A stretch of DNA of 64,000 nt from Chrysoperla carnea (lineage: Eukaryota > Arthropoda > Insecta > Neuroptera > Chrysopidae). The notes under the pieces were generated by a model. It worked only from the letters and a program-made list of their open reading frames with translations. It had not been told where the DNA came from and ran no database searches. Location: NCBI RefSeq assembly GCF_905475395.1, contig NC_058337.1:131089960-131153959 (forward strand). Direction: 5' to 3'. Shown here piece after piece: positions 60,859 through 64,000 of this stretch. Each line of letters opens with the position of its first letter. Position 1 is the first letter of the stretch. The position numbers and the translations under genes are program-made.

Positions 60859-62146
60859 ATTTTTAATTTTATTTTGCTTGAACTACAAATCAAAACAAAC
60901 CACAAATCATCTATTATCCACGTGAAACACTAATTGAGAAAACACCTGTGACAGGCGGACACGGCTCGATGATATCATCCAAGTATTCCGTTTTTGTAAT
61001 ACGGAATACTAATAAAATATAACACCTATTCATAAATACTGTTTTTAAATATTTGACGACATTTAAGATTTGAGAACACATCATGAGAAAATAAGGTGTC
61101 GGCTATATAGTGTTCGGTCATCGATGTAATTTAAAGCCAAGTATTACGCGATTTCAATTCATATTTTTTTCTTGCTGGTAAAATATTGTGTTGGTTTTTT
61201 GTATATAAGTATATAAAATGTTTATTATATTTGCGAGACGTGCCAATTGGCATATTGCCCATATCAATGCCTCAACTGATGGGCACTGTACGAATGAAGC
61301 CGCCTCCAGAATTAATGTTTAGAGGTGTGAGAACAGTTATTATCCTCCAAAGAAAATTTTTGTTTAGATTTGTATGTTAATTCTAATATCATGTTTCGTA
61401 TTTGTTTTATAAAAATTAGTAGTTGGATGTTCCAATTGACATCTCTTTCCTTGCACAACTGACATAGTTTTTTGTACGTTTTTGTTTCTGCTCAATTAGG
61501 CCATGTTTAAGAGATGTCAAATGAGGTTTACCAAATCTGAGTGGGAAGGCAAAAAATGACTTTTATTGTACAGTTAACATATCCCATGGATCATCGTTTC
61601 TCAACTTTTTGACGCCCGATCCAACATTTATTTTGAAATTGTGTTGCGATTGAACTTTGTTTTTTTATTTTCAAGGTTTAACATTTTTTTGTAATTTCTA
61701 AAGTGTTTTGACCTATCAATTTTTGTGAAATTTTCCCTATTTTGTTTATTTTTACACCCGAACTAAAAAAAAGGGTGTTATAAGTTTGACCGCACATACA
61801 GAGTGCTCCAATTAATAATAGCTAACGACCTCTTAAAATGATATAACGTTCAAATAGTGGCCAATTCTCAATACACTTACGGCCGGGAAAGCGTTTTGAA
61901 ATGATGATGAGCGCACATTTCTATCTCCCCCAGCTGGTTTTCGTAATTTATCACCATAAGCTTTAAATCAGGAAGGATTTCTGGGTCATACCATGTAACA
62001 AATTACCAATTTTTCTAACCAGCCGTTTTGGAAATATTCATACTAATATCCTTTTTTCCAAAGTTTCGCTACCCACTAGAAAAGGATGATTTCCCAGCTG
62101 AAGGTAATTGAGAAACTGCCAGTATTTTAACGTAATCTAGATTAGA
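60859..62146. other. Unrecognised, probably repeat-derived
   Basis: At 61755 ACCCGAACTAAAAAAAAGGG followed by TGTTATAAGTTTGACCG looks like a dispersed repeat, but no second copy is present here. A 64-codon frame at 61186-61380 with LPISMPQLMGTVRMKPPPEL has coding-like composition and no known match. Confidence 0.35.
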
Positions 62147-62306
62147 TCTGGTTATATTGGCTGTCCACTTACAGAAGGACACACTTAAGCTATAAAGCTT
62201 ATTGTGATACCATATATATATATTTTACCACCTTTTCTGCTGATACTTTCATTTACCAGCTCCTCAATTATTTTGAGAGGCTGAGTGCACCTTCTTCATG
62301 CATATG
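62147..62306 (-). mobile_element. SINE family 1, 3' half
   Basis: GGTTATATTGGCTGTCCACT, AAGGACACACTTAAGCTATA, TTGTGATACCATATATATA, CCACCTTTTCTGCTGATACT and CAGCTCCTCAATT match the reverse complement of the family 3' half. The tRNA-like head is missing, a 5' truncation in the element's own direction. Confidence 0.75.
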
Positions 62307-62399
62307 AACCAATTCCTAATATTTGATTTCTTTAGTAATAGCGTGTAATGATTTGAAAGGCAAGCTCGCCGGTGCCAACACTCACTCGAAAGCCAGGGC

Positions 62400-62502
62400 A
62401 AGCCAATTGTGATACTCTTTATTGGTTTTACCACCGTTTTCGCTGATTATTTTTGCTCCTCATTTTTTGAGAGGCTGAGGACACCTTCTTCATGCATGTC
62501 CA
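62400..62502 (-). mobile_element. SINE family 1, short fragment
   Basis: AGCCAATTGTGATACTCTTT, TTTTACCACCGTTTTCGCTG, GAGAGGCTGAGGACACCTTC and TTCATGCATG repeat the middle of the family, about 100 bases from the previous copy. It is either a separate insertion or a local duplication. Confidence 0.65.
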
Positions 62503-64000
62503 AAACAGAATAAGGCGAAGGGACATACTCTCGCGAAGTATTACATTTTAATGGCAGTAAAAATTTAATTTCGCAGTTGGTTTGGAAACATTTAGAAAGT
62601 TGATTTAATGTAGCCCAGATCGTTTAAACATTTCAACACGATATTCTGAATAACAATTAAATTTACAATACCATTATAATTTGTAAATTATTTCGCTAAC
62701 ATAGACAGAAACAAGCAGCAAAAACACAATATAATTGGCGTATTCCCAATAAACTAAATTTGTTTGTATGGTTTTTTAAAAATGAAAAATAAATGCGTAG
62801 TATAAACAGACATAAGTTAACAAAATTATAATTTAATTCTTGATGTATAAAAGTTTAGTACGTCATCGCTAAACAGTATAGTTATGACGTCACATATTTA
62901 TGCAATGACTGTTCGCTGTTTTTTCTCTTCTGTACGTAAGTAAGTCAAAAATTTTGTTTATCGTTATAATATAATATTATGGAAAATCTATTTTAGATGC
63001 TTTTTCAATTAAAAATAACTTAATAAATGTATTTTTAGTTTAATTAATAAAAATATTTACTTTTTGAATATTGGAAAATACAAAATATTTTTGTTTGAAA
63101 ATTTAAAAAAAATTAATGTTTAAAATATTTTTACTAAGAATTGACATTCTAATATAGATATTAGTAAATATTCATAATGCACTTGAATTTGAAAGTAAGA
63201 CAATTTATGAAAGGTTTGCGCAAAAATGTCAAAGAAATTGGATTTAGGCATACAAAAATCAGTCGACTGTGGGGGTAAAATCTAGGCGCTCTTGAAAATA
63301 CGTGGCTAAGGATTCATTTCCTGGCGATAGATGTCAGTCAATTATAATTAAAGGAGCAGTTAATTGACCAGACTATTGTAATATACAGATATGTTTCTGA
63401 CTTTTTGGTAATGTTTTGTTTTTGAAAAAGGAAGGTATTAGAATATGATCCATAAGTAAAACACAATCTTTACCTTCCAAACTTTTGATCTTGTACTTTG
63501 GCCTTGTTTTTACGCCCTTGAATACCAAAACTGTGTATTTGCAAGTTTACCTGTGCAAGGCAAAGATAGTCAAGGATAAAAATATATCATTAACGGAAAT
63601 TACAGAGATCAGAAAATTTTCTGAAGATACGAGACATGAAATGTAAATTACGACTAAGAAGATGCTCTGGATTCCTTTCCAATTTTCTAGCTAGAAATCT
63701 ATCTGGAGAATGATCAAGACGTCGTTATAAGTTCTATAGTGCATGAAATAAGAATGAATGTCTGGTACATTAAATGCTTACGTCAATTATTTATTTTTCC
63801 ATACATTTTTGAAGAGTTAAAAATAATTTATGAGAATTTAAAATATTTTAAATCTCTCCAAAAATATTTTCTTGATAAAAATTCTTCTATTTCATCAAAT
63901 TAATGACCTAATTATAAATAACACAACGAAAAAAGATTATAATAAAACATCACTTGTTAAAAGATACGCTAGGCGACATTTAAAAAAATTATATTTTTTT
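62503..64000. other. AT-rich non-coding to window end
   Basis: No gene or repeat was recognised. Open frames are short. Confidence 0.4.

Noticed and set aside
61186..61380. 64-codon frame with LPISMPQLMGTVRMKPPPEL as a gene
   Set aside because: Coding-like composition only; no start context, splice sites or family match, and the neighbourhood looks repeat-derived.

Overview
This window is AT-rich nuclear DNA from an insect. The genes have short exons with GT-AG introns and polyadenylation signals, the coding sequences read as insect proteins, and there are many small transposon relics. A (TTAGG)n array of nine units fits an insect with the ancestral TTAGG telomere repeat, so a higher dipteran is unlikely. 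The sequence alone does not fix the order.

Three protein-coding loci can be supported. (1) RpS16 (uS9), plus strand, 26190-28594, five coding exons. Its introns hold two paralogous H/ACA-box snoRNA candidates, a weaker C/D-box candidate and an 82-base hairpin. (2) The 3' part of a myosin light chain kinase gene of the stretchin-Mlck type, minus strand, about 45792 down to 30870. It encodes a whole kinase domain and has two alternative, in-phase last exons. The proximal one (33551-34763) gives a 403-residue Pro/Ser-rich tail. The distal one (30870-31056) gives a short tail with an MLCK-like autoinhibitory/calmodulin-binding helix. The first visible exon starts mid-codon, so more exons lie upstream, and I could not find them. 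(3) An uninterrupted beta-1,3-glycosyltransferase (GT31) gene, plus strand, 57137-58288.

Nearly everything else is mobile-element debris. A LINE family (copies near 0.4, 3.7-4.2, 7.6-7.9 and 49.6-49.9 kb) and a tRNA-derived SINE family (12.0, 15.6, 44.7, 60.2, 62.2 and 62.4 kb) share their 3' ends and both finish in (CTAAC)n tails. The telomere-like array at 44701 is such a tail. A second, tRNA-Leu/Ser-like SINE ends in (ATT)n (19.3 and 25.2 kb). A non-coding family with a variable GTCC stretch and a conserved GTAAACA hairpin is present in seven copies. There are also Helitron-like elements (8.3 and 40.5 kb), a hAT MITE with a perfect 8-bp target duplication (121-336), two hAT transposase C-terminal remnants, and a series of foldback/TIR elements (5.5, 11.3, 25.3, 29.9, 42.9, 43.6, 51.8, 55.8 and 60.6 kb).

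The most interesting items are the alternative last exons of the kinase gene, which would switch Ca2+/calmodulin control on or off; the duplicated snoRNA inside one ribosomal protein gene; and the LINE/SINE pair with telomere-like tails. I found no single gene cluster that looks like a new multi-gene system.
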